In this document: positions 1 to 12,319 of the stretch, in pieces
How the letters are laid out: every line of letters starts with the position of its first letter
How positions within the stretch are numbered: position 1 is the stretch's first letter
Assembly (NCBI GenBank): GCA_030674185.1
Contig: CM060306.1
Span: forward strand, 45,980,483 to 46,044,482
Direction: 5' to 3'
From: Monoplex corrugatus
Taxonomy: Eukaryota; Mollusca; Gastropoda; Littorinimorpha; Ranellidae
DNA length: 64,000 bases
Position numbers and translations under genes: made by a program
The notes under the pieces: generated by a model
Database searches by the model: none
What the model saw: the letters and a program-made list of their open reading frames with translations, nothing else
What the model was told of the DNA's origin: nothing

Positions 1-211
1 CGTGTAGTGCCTGTTGGATATGTACCTCCAGGACTGATTTTCTCTCCTGTATGAAAGTCCATATCAGGCACTAAGCACCTGTATGTCACATCGATGGCAG
101 AGTCCAACAACAACAACACTGCTCTTGGATGCGAATTGACTAATCCAAATGAGGGTCACTTGCTAGTGTTTGCCTGTTCAGTTTCAGCATATATACTCCT
201 AATCATAATTT

Positions 212-1793
212 AAGGGCCACTTCTTCCTTCCTCTCTAATTTTAAGTTGAAATAATTGACAATGTTTAGAATTGATTCTATGTTTTATTTCATCATTTCCA
301 CACCTGTTTTGGAAAAAGAAATTAGCACAATGACCCATTAGTGAACAGCACATGCATTTAAAGGAACATCCCCCCCTTTTCAAAAAACAGAAAGTGTCAG
401 ATTTGGCCAATCTGTTTTCAATATCGCGTGTGTCCGCCCCGAGCCTGGATGCATGCTTCACAGCGCCGATGCATCGACCCCACAAGGGTACGGAGTGTGT
501 CCTGAGGGATGGCCGCCCACTCGATCTGCAGGATGTCGACCAGCCTGGCCAGGGTGCCCGGTGGGGGGTGGTTGTCCCTGATGCGCCTCCCGAGCACATC
601 CCAGAGGTGTTCAATTGGGTTCAGGTCAGGTGAGCACGCTGGCCAGGCCATACGGACGACTTCATGCTGCTCCAGGAAGTCGGTCACAAGGCGTGCTCGA
701 TGCGCAGGTGCATTGTCGTCCTGGAAGATGGCGCCTTGACCAAGGTCCACAAGCGCAGGCAGTGCCACGGCCGCCAGAACCTCGTCCCGGTACCGGACCC
801 CGTTCAGGATGCCGTCAATGGGGAGCAGGGGGGTCCGGGTACCACGGCTCATGCCACCCCACACCATCACCGACCCGCCGCCGTACCGGTTATGCTCTTG
901 GACAGTGGCGTCAGCGAACCTCTCCCCTTGACGTCGCCCCACCCGAGCCCGGCCATCGTTAAAGGTCAGGGTGAACCTGGACTCATCCGAAAACAAGACC
1001 CGGGCCCACTGTTGCCTTGTCCAGGTCACGTGCTCCCTGGCCCAGGTCATGCGGCGCACTCTGTTGACCGGTGACAGCACGGGTCGGACGGCCGGTCTCC
1101 GTGACCTCAAGTTTGCCTCATGTAGCCGTCTTCTCACCGTGCTGCAGCTGATGTTAGCACCTGTTGCGTCCCTCAGCTGACCCCTCAAGGTCACCGCAGT
1201 GGATGCCCTTTCCCTCAGGACGGAGAGGGCAAGGTAGCGGTCTTGCTGTCTTGTCGTTACTCTGGGTCGACCCGTTGTGACGCCTTTCCTGGACTGCTCC
1301 AGTCTCATTGAAGCGCTCCAGCAGTCTCTGGATTGTGGAATGCGACACTTCAAGTCGTCTAGCAACTTCCCGCTGCGCTAGGCCTTCATCAAGCAGAGCG
1401 AGGGCTCTCCCCCGCTGCTCATCCGTCATCCGTCGTCTTGCAAGCATGGTTAAAACGAACCAAGAACGGGTCCTTTTTATCCTCGTCTGCGGGCAACTTT
1501 GGCTGGAGTAGTGTTCAAAAAGGGCTTGCCTTGCACGTGCAAAGCGAATTTTGTCGCTACCTTGCCTGCGTCGTCAGAGAGACCCTGCTGAAGATTCGAC
1601 AATTTCGTGTGGAAATTGTCTTCCTTGGGCCGCCCATTGCAAATCGGCAAATCCCCAAACACGTGCCAAAAGGAAACTGCAATGTTGTCTGAGCTCTTAT
1701 CCATTCAGTTACGGCAGCGAATTGGAGAAAAGAGTAAGAGAAAATAGGTTATTTCTCCTTTCAAAAATTGACTCAAAAACGTTCCTGGCCCTT
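212..1793 (-). mobile_element. Tc1/mariner-like DNA transposon (boundaries tentative)
   Basis: A minus-strand Tc1-type transposase lies between two short inverted matches: AAGGGCCA near 212-219 and its complement TGGCCCTT at 1786-1793. The flanking bases (ATAATTT and ATTATTG on the complementary side) are also similar, so the inverted ends may be about 12-15 bp and imperfect. No clean TA duplication is visible. The transposase part is clearly GC-rich against AT-rich surroundings. The element lies in the TYW3 intron upstream of the first exon seen here. The coding assignment is secure; the element ends are a guess from one short match. Confidence 0.45.
418..1447 (-). pseudogene. Tc1-like DD34E transposase, frameshifted
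   Basis: This would cut and paste its own element by a DDE/D mechanism in the nucleus. Reading from 1447 leftward, the N-terminus (MLARRRMTDEQRGRALALL) holds a helix-turn-helix with the motif REVARRLEVSHSTIQRLLERF. The frame then changes near 1270-1310 and continues in the 418-1365 frame. The catalytic core follows: FSDESRF carries the first Asp, QDDNAPAH the second, and SPDLNPIEHLWD the Glu, with 34 residues between the second Asp and the Glu, as in Tc1 elements. The HMM-like conserved linker SVMVWGGMS is present. The C-terminus ends at a TGA at 418-420. One frameshift separates the DNA-binding and catalytic halves, so the copy cannot make a full protein as it stands, although the rest is well preserved and probably fairly young. 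Confidence 0.85.
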
Positions 1794-1861
1794 CAATAAT
1801 GACGTGTAGTATATAAGATGCTGCCTAATAATTGTAATGTTGTTATGCCTTCTGTTGAATC

Positions 1862-2065
<204 letters not shown>

Positions 2066-2218
2066 CATAAGACAAACAAAATACATGGACACCCCCTCCA
2101 TTGTGTGATGTATGTGTTTTTGTGTGTGAGAATCTTCCTTGGTGAGTCGTGATATTATGATATCAAATAGTGATGATATCTGTGCCTCATTGACTTGCAT
2201 GGAAATGCCATCTTTCAG

Positions 2219-5200
2219 ACAGACGAACATGGGGAAGTGCAGAAACAGGGATGTCTTTGGCTGTATGTCACACATGGAGATGTATGCTGCGACGATGTTG
2301 TAAGTCTGCTTGCTGACTTTTTGCAGCTTACATATAATATATATGAATATGAAATGTGAGTATGTTCAGTAAACTACCTTGTCTTTTTTATGCTGTCAGG
2401 TGTACCTAGATTTATGATGAAACCTGGTTAATGTAATAGTGTTGTAAATTAACCAGTTGGCAGGACTTTTTTTTTACTAGACATAATTTGGTGTATATAA
2501 ATTCTTTAAATTTTCTATACCAACTTCTGCACTTACTCAGTGGCATTGATCCTATGGCACTTTTTCCAGCTCCTCAACACACCACCAACTCCAAGGAGGT
2601 GCTAGGATATACATCCAATTCCCAAATTTATGGACAGTGGCAAGCTGAAGCAATACAAAGTAGTCTTCAGTGCACAAACTGTTAGCTAAAGTTGAGGCCC
2701 TGGTCCATGCAGCAAGTTCCATTAACAATGGTGCAGATGAGGACAGCCAAATGGTCATTGTTACAGATGCCATGTCAATCTGGGAAGCAACCACTGCAAG
2801 CAAACTGCCACATCCACAGGAAGCACTGCAAAACATCAGATGCACCAGACATGTACTGCACTGGATCTCACATTGTAGTATCCGTGGAAATGATGAGGGA
2901 AGTTGAGAGCAGTGCATGAACAGAAGGAAAAACATTAGCTTCACAGAGATGAAAACTATCATCAAGTCTCTGTTCAGAACACACCAGCTACATGACAGTT
3001 ACCACCAGTTGTCTTGGCAAGAGCAAGTAATTTTCCTCTGCCTGCAGGCGGGCCGTGGCAAGGAGAATCACCTCAAGAAACAAGTGCTTCAGACTTGTAC
3101 CATCATCTTAGTACCTCTGTGGAGAAAGTGACCAGGTAGTAGAACATATCCTTCAGGACTACAAGAGCTACTGATTGCTGAGGAAGGAGATCTGGCCAAT
3201 GCCCCTGAGTCTGCTGGAGAAGCTCTATGGGCCTGTAGATGCGCTGCAGAAGGCGACCTATTTTAACCTTGAGATTAAACTCCAAGTGTGATGACATTGG
3301 TGATCATGCCCCCCGTATGAATCTATCCCTTGTCACTGCAAGTACATCTCCTACCCTCTCTGTCCTCAGCCACTCTGCAAGTCCATCCAGTATTTCTCCC
3401 TAGGTCTACCTCCAGCTTTCCTGATGTGCTTAGAAGAAGGATAGTGCCAAACATTATTAACCTTTTCCTTCTCTCATCCTATCCACTAGCATCTATCACC
3501 TTCCTGCCCTAAGTACTCTGTCACATGTGTGTTTTTCTTCAGAAACAAAAACTGCACAACACAGAGGGAGCCGCTGTATTTAAATTTGAGCCCATGGTGA
3601 TGCACATACAAGTCCGTACCTTGGAGCTTGCTCAACGCCTGGTAGGTCTCCCTACTGACTTTTTCTTTTTTGTTCAGAATCCTGAGCTGGGTTGATAATC
3701 TGAGACATTAGGAGATTGTTTGAAATACTGTTAATATTACTGATGGAGATAGTGGCAAAAAATGATATTAAATTTCCAAAATGTAATTTACATTTTGATT
3801 GTGACTCTGCTGTGTGTAAATTTAAACATTTTGTACAAAAACCAAAGATTAATCAAGTACAGCATTAGTTGCTGTTGATGACACCAACAGAGTGAATTTG
3901 AAAAGTGAAGGTTGCCTGTGGTATAGTACTTTGATCACTTGAATTTCTCTCAAATATTTTGGAATGAAGGAGAACAAAGCAGAAGCGTAGGATTTTCCAT
4001 AAAGGATACATCAAATCATTATCTCTATGAGTTTTGTATTGAAGGATTTTCCATAAAGGATACATCAAATTATTATCTCTATGAGTTTTGTATTGAAAAT
4101 AAATGGACATAGATTTTTGACATGTAGTGTAAATCTTGTTGTCACATACTTAAAATGTTTGTCCTTGTCCAATATTATATATGGTCTCAGTTCATCAGTG
4201 TTACAATAGATTCTGTTCACATCAAATCTGTCATTGCTTTGAGCATGATCATGAGAGAAAGAGAGATGAATTGAATGCAAATATTAAATGTTCTGTTTCA
4301 GCATGCAACAGCAGTGGCCTCAGGATTCAGAAATTCTGGAATTTCAATAAGTAAAAAAGGAAAAATTATTGTGGTAAGCTTTAGCGTGTTTCTATTTCTT
4401 TAACTAGTGTTTTTGTATGTCTGAGTTATGTCATTTCAATTGATAGTGCATTTTTGTTTTATCAGTTTCATTTGTTTGTAATTTGTTTGATTGTTTTCAG
4501 TTCAGAGTTGCATTTTTTTTTTCAGTTTGAAAATTCAAGAAAAGTTACTCATCCGGTGTCTCTAGGTTTGTGAGGGAGGCAACATTCCAAATCTCCTCTT
4601 AAGATCTTTGTCAAGCCAAGTGGTTGGCTGTATGACCAGGGCTGTCTGTGTTGGCTGAATGATGTTCACTTGTGGATACCTGTCTCTTATGTCAAGAGGA
4701 GATCAGGACATCATTTTTCCATGCAAATCTACAAAGTCCCAGTCAGTCACTTTTTCCTACATAGAACCTGGTAGAGTTAGGTATCGGCTTCCATTCTCAA
4801 ATGTAGGTGTCAAGTTTTGTGTGAGAGTTTGCAAAGTAACATATTTGATGATTAGGTTCTTCTTATAGTTTTGTTCATTTTTGTATGTAAAAACCTGTTT
4901 TCTTATGTAAAGATTGTACATCTGTTCTCAAAAGTCCACTCTTATGAATATTAATTCTGATTAAACATTGAGATAAGATTTTCTTTTTCAAAACATAAAA
5001 TGTCAGACTTTTGTTATCATTTTCTTTATTTTTATGTACCCTTCACCTCCTGTCACTCTTTGTTTTTCCCACATGTCTCTTCTCTTTGGTATGGTGAACT
5101 ACCATTTAATGCCAGATGTATAGCAGTGGAGTGGTTGTCTTGTGGTTAGAATGTTTGCGATGGGAGGAACAGGTATCAGGTTTAATTCTGGCTTGGACAT

Positions 5201-7327
5201 TTATAGACTTGAGTGGTGGTCTGAGTGTTAGTCCTTCAAATGAGGTGAAAAAGTATGATGCTATTTGCCAAACGCATGTATGCTTTCTTCAATAGCAACT
5301 TAGATTGTTACCGATACCATTGCATATATGTCAGCATGTAAGTACTTTGATTGACCTAAGAAGGTAGATATTTTTTTAAGCAATTTTTTCCAGAGACAGC
5401 CTCTTTGTTGCCACATGTTCTTTTCAGTTGTGGGAATTTTTCCTTTATTTGCTTGAATTCCAGTTTTTGGAAAGCTTGTTTTAGCCTAAAAAAATTGTGG
5501 TGAAAAAAACTTATGGCAAAGAAAAAAGTGAAAATACAGATAGTCAGTTGTCAAACGTTCTTGGTACTCGAGAGTAAGTACTGTGTGTATATATATATAT
5601 GTAGTACCAGAGGCTAAGTACTATTTTATTTATCTGTATTAATATTCATTGAGTTCACTCTAATCCAAGAAAAATCTTGAGGTAGGCAGAAGTAATTTGA
5701 TTCTTTTTGTCAGATCTGCAAAATCAGTGTCTGTATGGATGTGTGAATGGCTTACCATGTGTACGTTTTATTGAGAATGATTTCATTCTCCTTAAATGAG
5801 ATTTGAAAATAAGGTTTTTCATCTGTTTCAGAACTCTTTATTCAGGTCCCAAAATGTTTCAGAATGCTTTAATTGTGAGTAGGTTTAAAAAAATTATGGG
5901 AGAGCATGCTCTCAGACCACCCTACATTTCCTTTTTTTTTACATTTCCACTAATTCCCACACCTATCTTTTACATTGCATACAGCACACATTGTGTCATG
6001 TGAAATTGTGTGAGAGAATAGCACTAATGCTCAAAGTCTAGTGGAATGAGGAGGGAGAGAAAAATTCCTGCTCATCAAGAAACCAAATCTAACCAGTCCG
6101 TGTGGCAAAGTAGATTAGCGTGATAGACTACTAACCAGTAGATCATGAGTTCGAACCCCTATCTGTTATTGTGAGGTTGTTTGGTCTTAACTGGCTCCTA
6201 TTCAGAGTTGAGCATGGGAAAGACTACCACATGGTTGAGTTTCACCCATTTCACGGATATATCATTAAGAATTTTGCTCATACTTCCTGATCATCACTGC
6301 AGGTTTCTTATTTCTTGGGTCTGGTTGATGCCAGGATTTATTAAGAAAATAAATGTAGAGTACAGTCCTGCCTTGCAGTCTCAGTCCTGCTGATCAGTCT
6401 ATCAGCCTTGTGATCATGAAATCATTTATGAAAATACATGTAGCATTGTGAACAGATTCTGTAGCCCTTCAAGCTTTGATCTCTTGGTGGCCTCATTTTC
6501 AGTTTCCTCTACCACTTCCATGACAAGCGTTGATTCAGCTTGGGATCTTTGGTTCTCAGTGATGTGTGGGGGCTGTGGCTGGAAGGCCAAGGTAGTGGTC
6601 TGCTTACGGAGAGGTCTTGGTCTAACTGTGTAATTGAGGGATTATTGTCATTAATAAAGGGTTTAGTGGGCAGTGGGGCCTCTTACTGTCCAGGTGGACA
6701 TTAAGTCACTGGGCCACCACACCATTTTAGCAAACAAACAAACAAACAAACAAACAAGCAAACAAAAAAGCAAGCAAACAAACAAACAAACAAACAAACA
6801 AAAAACCAGACAACAACAACAAAACCACCATCTTCAAAGAATGATAAAGGCAGTATTGCAGTGTATTTAAATTTGACTATGTTTACATATTTTTCAGGCT
6901 GTGAATTTTCAGAGGGTATTAGCTTTAATTTTAATCGAAAAACCACCCTGTCCACTTACTTCCCTTTGTAGGTCTGCAGGATGAAACTGACTTCTTAATG
7001 GCGTTGTTTTATGTTTCACTTCAAATATTAGATATGTCATAATGGTCTTTTTTCAGGCAGTTCGAAGTACACATTCCCTTGAGGTTCCCGTTTCCTGTAG
7101 TGGAGAGATCTTAGTTTCTGATGCGGTAAAATGTTTTGTTCTTCTTTGACTGTGGAATATATGATTTGTAAATTACCAATATTCCATTTGATAGTAGTAT
7201 TCAAATACAAAATGTTTGAAGCTAAAAACAGGAGAAACTAGATAAAATGGCCACATTTATTGCCAGATGTGGCCTGACCATGTGAATGCCAGACAAAAAA
7301 AGAAGAGCTAAAGATGAAAAGAGAGAG

Positions 7328-7383
<56 letters not shown>

Positions 7384-9794
7384 TACAAGTTTGTTTCCAT
7401 TTCAGTATGCTTTTTTTGAAATAGTTTGTGTTGGTTTTCAAACATCTAAAAAAGGACCAGCCCTGAGAAAATCTTAATTACGTATCTGGTCCAGTCGAAA
7501 GTCATAGCTAAATTTGAACAGACTTCTTTTTAAAAATGAGATTTAAAATGTGAGAAAGTGCCATGCAGATGGTTTAGATGCCCATCTGATTGACATTAGC
7601 CTTGTGGATCATCCATTGTAGCTTCTGATATCAAAACAGTCAGTACCAAAAAGTAATGCAGGTTCAAGAATACTTTAGATCCTTCAGCAGATTTTGTGCA
7701 TGTTGTCATTTTTTGATTATTGATTGTATCTATCTTTTGACAGAATACATAGAAATAAGAGGGAAGCAGGGAGAATTTTTATAATATCAACCAAAGGACA
7801 TAACTCTTGAGAGTCACGTAGAAATTATCTCCCATGTTGTTGAACTTCTCAAATCTAACATAGTTTGCGCTACCCATTCAGCTAGCATAGAAGCAGATAC
7901 AAAGCACAAAAACCGTAAGCTCAGAACACTCCTCAAAAAAGGAGCGCCCAAGCCTACCTATATACTCTGCAACTACCCTACACACAACTATGAGAGAGGA
8001 GAGAAATAATACAATATATTGGTCTTATGTTCAAGATTGACATAGTCTTTTATTCTTGAACTGACCAAACACACACACATAGGCAAGACAGAACATATAC
8101 AGGGTTGCTTCCAAGGCATATAGGTAATACCAAAGAAATAAGAGGGAAGCAGGGAGAATTTTTATAATATCAACCAAAGGACATAACTCTTGAGAGTCAC
8201 GTAGAAATTATCTCCCATGTTGTTGAACTTCTCAAATCTAACATAGTTTGCGCTACCCATTCAGCTAGCATAGAAGCAGATACAAAGCACAAAAACCGTA
8301 AGCTCAGAACACTCCTCAAAAAAGGAGCGCCCAAGCCTACCTAGCACAAAAACCGTAAGCTCAGAACACTCCTCAAAAAAGGAGCGCCCAAGCCTACCTA
8401 TATAACTGCAGTATATAGGTAGGCTTGGGCGCTCCTTTTTTGAGGAGTGTTCTGAGCTTACGGTTTTTGTGCTAGGTAGGCTTGGGCGCTCCTTTTTTGA
8501 GGAGTGTTCTGAGCTTACGGTTTTTGTGCTTTGTATCTGCTTCTATGCTAGCTGAATGGGTAGCGCAAACTATGTTAGATTTGAGAAGTTCAACAACATG
8601 GGAGATAATTTCTACGTGACTCTCAAGAGTTATGTCCTTTGGTTGATATTATAAAAATTCTCCCTGCTTCCCTCTTATTTCTTTGGTATTACCTATATGC
8701 CTTGGAAGCAACCCTGTATATGTTCTGTCTTGCCTATGTGTGTGTGTTTGGTCAGTTCAAGAATAAAAGACTATGTCAATCTTGAACATAAGACCAATAT
8801 ATTGTATTATTTCTCTCCTCTCTCATAGTTGTGTGTAGGGTAGTTGCAGAGTATATAGGTAGGCTTGGGCGCTCCTTTTTTGAGGAGTGTTCTGAGCTTA
8901 CGGTTTTTGTGCTTTGTATCTGCTTCTATGCTAGCTGAATGGGTAGCGCAAACTATGTTAGATTTGAGAAGTTCAACAACATGGGAGATAATTTCTACGT
9001 GACTCTCAAGAGTTATGTCCTTTGGTTGAGAATACATAGATTAACGAATGAATTTTTAAAGAGTTTGAAACACAAATGAAACAAACACAAAAGCCCAGAT
9101 GAATGGTTTAAAGAGTTGAAAAGACAAATGCAACAAGCAAACAAAAAGCCCAGAAACACATCAGCAGTATTTTTGATACCATTTGCTTGTTTCCAGTCTG
9201 ATAGATAGAATATGCATGATAGTTTGCAGCATTTATCTCAGCTTCTTTGTAAAGCAGTGTTCTGTTATTGCCTCCTGATTAAGTAGGTGTTATTCTCTTT
9301 CTTTCACTAAATAGATTTGTACAATTTCGTTTTTTTATATTTTTATTTTCAGTACGTTGAGTATCTTGTGTGTTGTGCCAACAAGAAGATGCAAGAAAAT
9401 CTCAGCAGAATTGTCAGGTTTGTGGACACATGAATTTCTTGTTGCATTGTGAACACAGACCTCTTAGTACTAGACACACCACCATGTAGTGCCAGTGTTG
9501 AGACAATTGAAGCCACCATGTCTCCATCTTATGTAGGCTCATCAATGCTCAGTGTGCTAAGTAGGCTGATATGGTCAGTGTAAACCACAGTGGTATAAAC
9601 AGAGCTGGTCTGCATTTGTGTTTACTTTTACCTGCTATCTCTTGTCTGAATAGTATGACTGCACAGACACATACATGCACACACATACACTAACATACAC
9701 ACTAACACACACTCTAACACAGAGAGAGAGGAACATATAGACAATAAAGAAGAGCTGAGTATGTATGTATGTGTATGTGTGAGTATGTGTGTGT

Positions 9795-9863
<69 letters not shown>

Positions 9864-10605
9864 TGAGAGTGTGAGAGTGTGTATGTGCATGTAAAAAAGG
9901 GTTTGATGTTGATATTTCTTAAAATTACCATATAATCAATTTGATTTACCTTACTGTTGATGTGGGAAGCTTGAATTAATGGTTGATGTTTTTGTTAAAT
10001 GATTTGATTCTTTTAGATGTTTCTGTGTACATATGTTTTATGATAGATTTGGATTTGTGTTTGAATTAATTCTGAGAATGATGTGTATGTGGTGTAAATC
10101 TAGTGTATACATATTTTCATTCTTAAATTTGGATTAATAAAGGAATATTGAATTTAATTAATTTGAACTACTCCCAAAGCAAAATCCATAATATTTTGTA
10201 TTGCTGATTGTCCCACTTTATTAAGAATGTGATTGACTTCATAAAGTTTTGAATGCTATGTTATTTTTCTTGAACATTGCCTCCACTTTTAATGTGTCTG
10301 TTTTCTTTCTTTTTCTGTTTTCTGCTATATTTTTTAGTTAACCAACTTGCGAGTAATGTTTGAGTAGAATTTTCCCATAATCAGCAGTTGGTCAATGACA
10401 TGAAGTAGTTGCCCAAAATGGGGTAAAGCAATTTTTTTTCTGCTGATATCCTTATGCTTAAAACGGTAATGTATACCCACGTGAGGACACTCACACACAC
10501 ACACATGTACACACACACAACCCCACGTACACACACACGCATGCACACACACACTCGCACGCACGCACTCACGCGCACACACACGCACACACGCACACAC
10601 ACACA

Positions 10606-10657
<52 letters not shown>

Positions 10658-10928
10658 ACACACTCTCTCTCTCTCTTACACATCCAACACATCCAAACAG
10701 TTGTTATAGCTCTTTTCTCTTTATGTTTCTTGTGTTGTTTCCAGATTCTTCACAAACTTCAAGAGCATGGTTGAAAACCCAGAAAAGAAAGAGAAACCAG
10801 AAAAACACATGAAAGACAGATCTCGCCACATGACTCCAGCTGATCAAAGTGCATTGCCTCAGAAAACACAGGATCAGAAGTCCACTGAGGAGTGTTTTAA
10901 TTCTTTGTTGTTTGAAGAAACAAGTTGA
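2219..10928 (+). CDS. TYW3: TYW3, tRNA wybutosine-synthesizing protein 3 (C-terminal six exons)
   Basis: TYW3 is the SAM-dependent methyltransferase of the wybutosine pathway, which modifies G37 of tRNA-Phe. I assembled six exons: 2219-2299, 3543-3641, 4302-4373, 7057-7125, 9353-9417 and 10745-10928. All junctions are AG/GT and in phase, giving 570 nt (189 residues plus TGA). Recognisable blocks in order are [55 protein letters not shown] and [20 protein letters not shown], each matching the order in vertebrate TYW3. The Lys-rich tail after residue 130 is poorly conserved, as is usual for the family. The N-terminal third (including the SSCAGR region known in the family) is missing because it lies left of the window. 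Introns carry a LINE fragment, SINEs and a large palindrome. The TGA at 10926-10928 is followed by a long 3'UTR. Identification is secure. Confidence 0.94.
2490..3290 (+). pseudogene. LINE fragment: RNase H and C-terminus
   Basis: A decayed plus-strand retrotransposon piece in a TYW3 intron. Visible parts in several frames are an RNase H-like stretch ([13 protein letters not shown], then [11 protein letters not shown] with the Asp, then [15 protein letters not shown]), the segment [11 protein letters not shown] followed by [14 protein letters not shown], and a final zinc-finger-like region reading EHILQ, then [17 protein letters not shown]. This order (RNase H, then a C-terminal Cys/His region) is that of RNase H-bearing non-LTR elements of the I/Jockey group. 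Stops and frameshifts are frequent and no reverse transcriptase is attached, so it is a 5'-truncated dead copy. Confidence 0.68.
3989..4096. repeat. 54-bp tandem duplication
   Basis: Two copies of a 54-bp unit beginning AGGATTTTCCATAAAGG, starting at 3989 and 4043, differing at very few bases. It lies in the intron between the TYW3 exons at 3641 and 4302. Confidence 0.9.
5125..5330 (+). mobile_element. Degenerate tRNA-derived SINE
   Basis: The start GTGGAGTGGTTGTCTTGTGG resembles a tRNA head with an A box, and AGGTTTAATTCTGG near 5178 is a decayed B box. The following GGTCTGAGTGTTAGTCCTTC with AATGAGG matches the body I remember from a common gastropod SINE. Divergent copy; the ends are approximate. 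Confidence 0.5.
6092..6175 (+). mobile_element. tRNA-like SINE head
   Basis: GTGTGGCAAAGTAGATTAGC fits a degenerate A box and GAGTTCGAACCCC at about 6149 is an intact B box. A short stem CTACT/AGTAG sits where an anticodon arm would be. It is not a convincing tRNA gene because the acceptor arm does not pair, so a SINE head is more likely. Confidence 0.45.
6731..6805. repeat. (CAAA)n microsatellite
   Basis: Impure AAAC/CAAG tetranucleotide array in the intron before the 7057 exon of TYW3. Confidence 0.95.
7319..7380. repeat. (GA)n(GT)n microsatellite
   Basis: A short GA run passes into about 24 GT repeats. Intronic in TYW3. Confidence 0.95.
7754..9028. mobile_element. 1.27-kb foldback palindrome built from a tandem repeat family
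   Basis: The left arm (about 7787-8404) and right arm (about 8412-9029) are near-perfect inverted copies centred on ACTGCAGT at 8405-8412. Each arm holds a unit A of about 190 bp (core TAGGCTTGGGCGCTCC), a spacer B of about 190 bp and a second A. The head-to-tail period on the right arm is 383 bp (8474 to 8857). Near the centre part of A is duplicated again. The whole is flanked by a 12-bp direct repeat AGAATACATAGA (7742-7753 and 9029-9040), which looks like a target-site duplication. The left end has about 35 bp more than the right. B contains AATAAA inside a hairpin (TTCAAGA/TCTTGAA). No protein-coding capacity is seen. It lies in a TYW3 intron. A related single A unit is at 40925-41121. 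Confidence 0.8.
9797..9860. repeat. (GT)n microsatellite
   Basis: About 32 GT repeats flanked by impure GTAT and GAGT motifs, in the last but one TYW3 intron. Confidence 0.95.
10487..10672. repeat. Compound (CA)n/(CG-CA) microsatellite
   Basis: An impure CA array with ACGC interruptions (alternating purine-pyrimidine, potential Z-DNA) ends in a short CT run. It lies 73 bp upstream of the final TYW3 exon, so it is close to the acceptor. Confidence 0.95.
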
Positions 10929-12316
10929 GAACAGTTTTGAATGGAGAGCTGGACTGCCACAGCGCACAAATCCGAGATACTTTAGTTGGCCACTTTCTGC
11001 CAGCTATTAATAGCGCACCCCTTCCCTTCCATACCCCACACCCTTTTCACCTGTCCCTTTATCACTAGTGCGGGAGCACAAAGACGCGCTACACTGACGG
11101 ACTTTGATCGACCCTGCCTGGCTAAAAATAGCACACGCAGGCGACACCGGCTTGCAACTAAAGGGTGGCAGAATTGCTGGGAAAATGCAGCCGTGCTGCG
11201 TTAGTATGTCTCTGTGTATGTGTGTGTGTGTGTGCACATGCAAGTGTGAAACTACATGTGTGTATGTGTGTGTATGCGCAAGTGCATGCATGTGTGTGTT
11301 TGCAGGTGTTCACATGCTTATACTATTTTTTTCTCTCTGTATGTGTACATAAGCGTGCGTGAGAGAGAATTACAATATGTATACCATGATGTATTTTTTG
11401 CCTTTGTGACCAAGGTCCTACCATCTAGTGTTGCATGGTCTATGTGCATTTACTGGCTGTAGGGGAGGAACAGTGCAAATGGTAAGACAGCAAGATAAAA
11501 GAAACATGACCTGGAACTTTGTCAGTTCAATTCTTCCACATGTTGCCCATGACTCAAAAGAATTTCATACAGAATCATTTCATTGTGCTACAGGTGTATT
11601 TTACAGTTGTGCACCCGCTTCCTCTATGACTTCCTCCAAATGTACACCCCTGCTGACCTTTTTGTATAGAAAATCCTCAACATTATTGTTTCATGGTTGA
11701 TCACCACTCATTTTCTTTGTCTGGCCCATACAATCAGAGTCCTTCCTTGGGGATGCCAGGGGCTCTTTCAGTATAGTATCCCCACCTTCTGGAAATTCTG
11801 TGCTAGAAATTTCCTCTTTTCTGTCACTCTCTCTGTTTCTGCCTTGTTCCTTTGCTGTCATTTCTTCCTATCATTTTCTGCCGTAATGGTCCATTCACCT
11901 GTATGTCTTCGATAAAGTCTTAAGTACTTTTTCTTAGGATTGATAATTGGGTACATGTATTAAGTGCATTTTTGGCTTTAGGGAGGTGAGATATACAGAA
12001 GCAATTTTTAGGTAATTTGTGCCTGTTTTTTTTATGTTTTTGGTGTCCTTAGGTGTACTTAGTTATATTTTTATCCAGGTGTGTTTTTTAAATCCTCTGT
12101 GCGATAAATTGGATGGAGCGGTCAACGCCAGGGGCATGTCCTTAGATTATATGTGTGAATGCATTATGTGTACTAAATTTTCTTTTCCTTTTTTTTCCTG
12201 TTGAAGATTTGAAGCGGTTATAGCCCTTATATGGCTCTGTGCAGTTGGCTGTGATATGAACAACAAGAATAATAACACAATCAGAGTGATCTTCCCTGGT
12301 ATCTGCTACAAATAAA
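10929..12316 (+). other. Probable TYW3 3'UTR with poly(A) signal at 12311-12316
   Basis: No coding signal follows the TYW3 stop. The first strong plus-strand AATAAA in a plausible setting is at 12311-12316 (CTACAAATAAAGTTTTC). The stretch contains GT-rich microsatellite (11218-11300) and a SINE-like copy at 12045-12290. The actual cleavage site cannot be read from sequence alone. Confidence 0.4.
12045..12290 (+). mobile_element. Dispersed SINE-like repeat (family with GTTATAGCCCT motif), copy 1
   Basis: This copy and the inverted one at 18612-18860 share the order CCAGGGGCAT, then TGTGT...GCATT, then GGTTATAGCCCT and GGCT(C/T)TGTGCAGTTG, ending in an AAC/AAT-rich tail (AACAACAAGAATAATAA). 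The A-rich simple tail is typical of a retroposed SINE. No A or B box is clear. Confidence 0.6.
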
Positions 12317-12319
12317 GTT

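Noticed and set aside
210..1180. Several plus-strand frames opposite the Tc1 transposase
   Set aside because: Antisense shadows of a GC-rich coding region; the minus strand has all the transposase motifs.
6092..6175. Functional tRNA gene (also 63640-63760)
   Set aside because: A/B boxes are present but acceptor stems do not pair and no T-run terminator follows; SINE heads fit better.
7754..9028. Hammerhead ribozyme-bearing retrozyme
   Set aside because: The tandem, non-coding units prompted a search, but I found no CUGANGA plus GAAA core on either strand by eye.
8807..9037. Minus-strand frame starting [16 protein letters not shown]
   Set aside because: It lies wholly inside the palindrome repeat family and is not kept in the solo copy at 40925.
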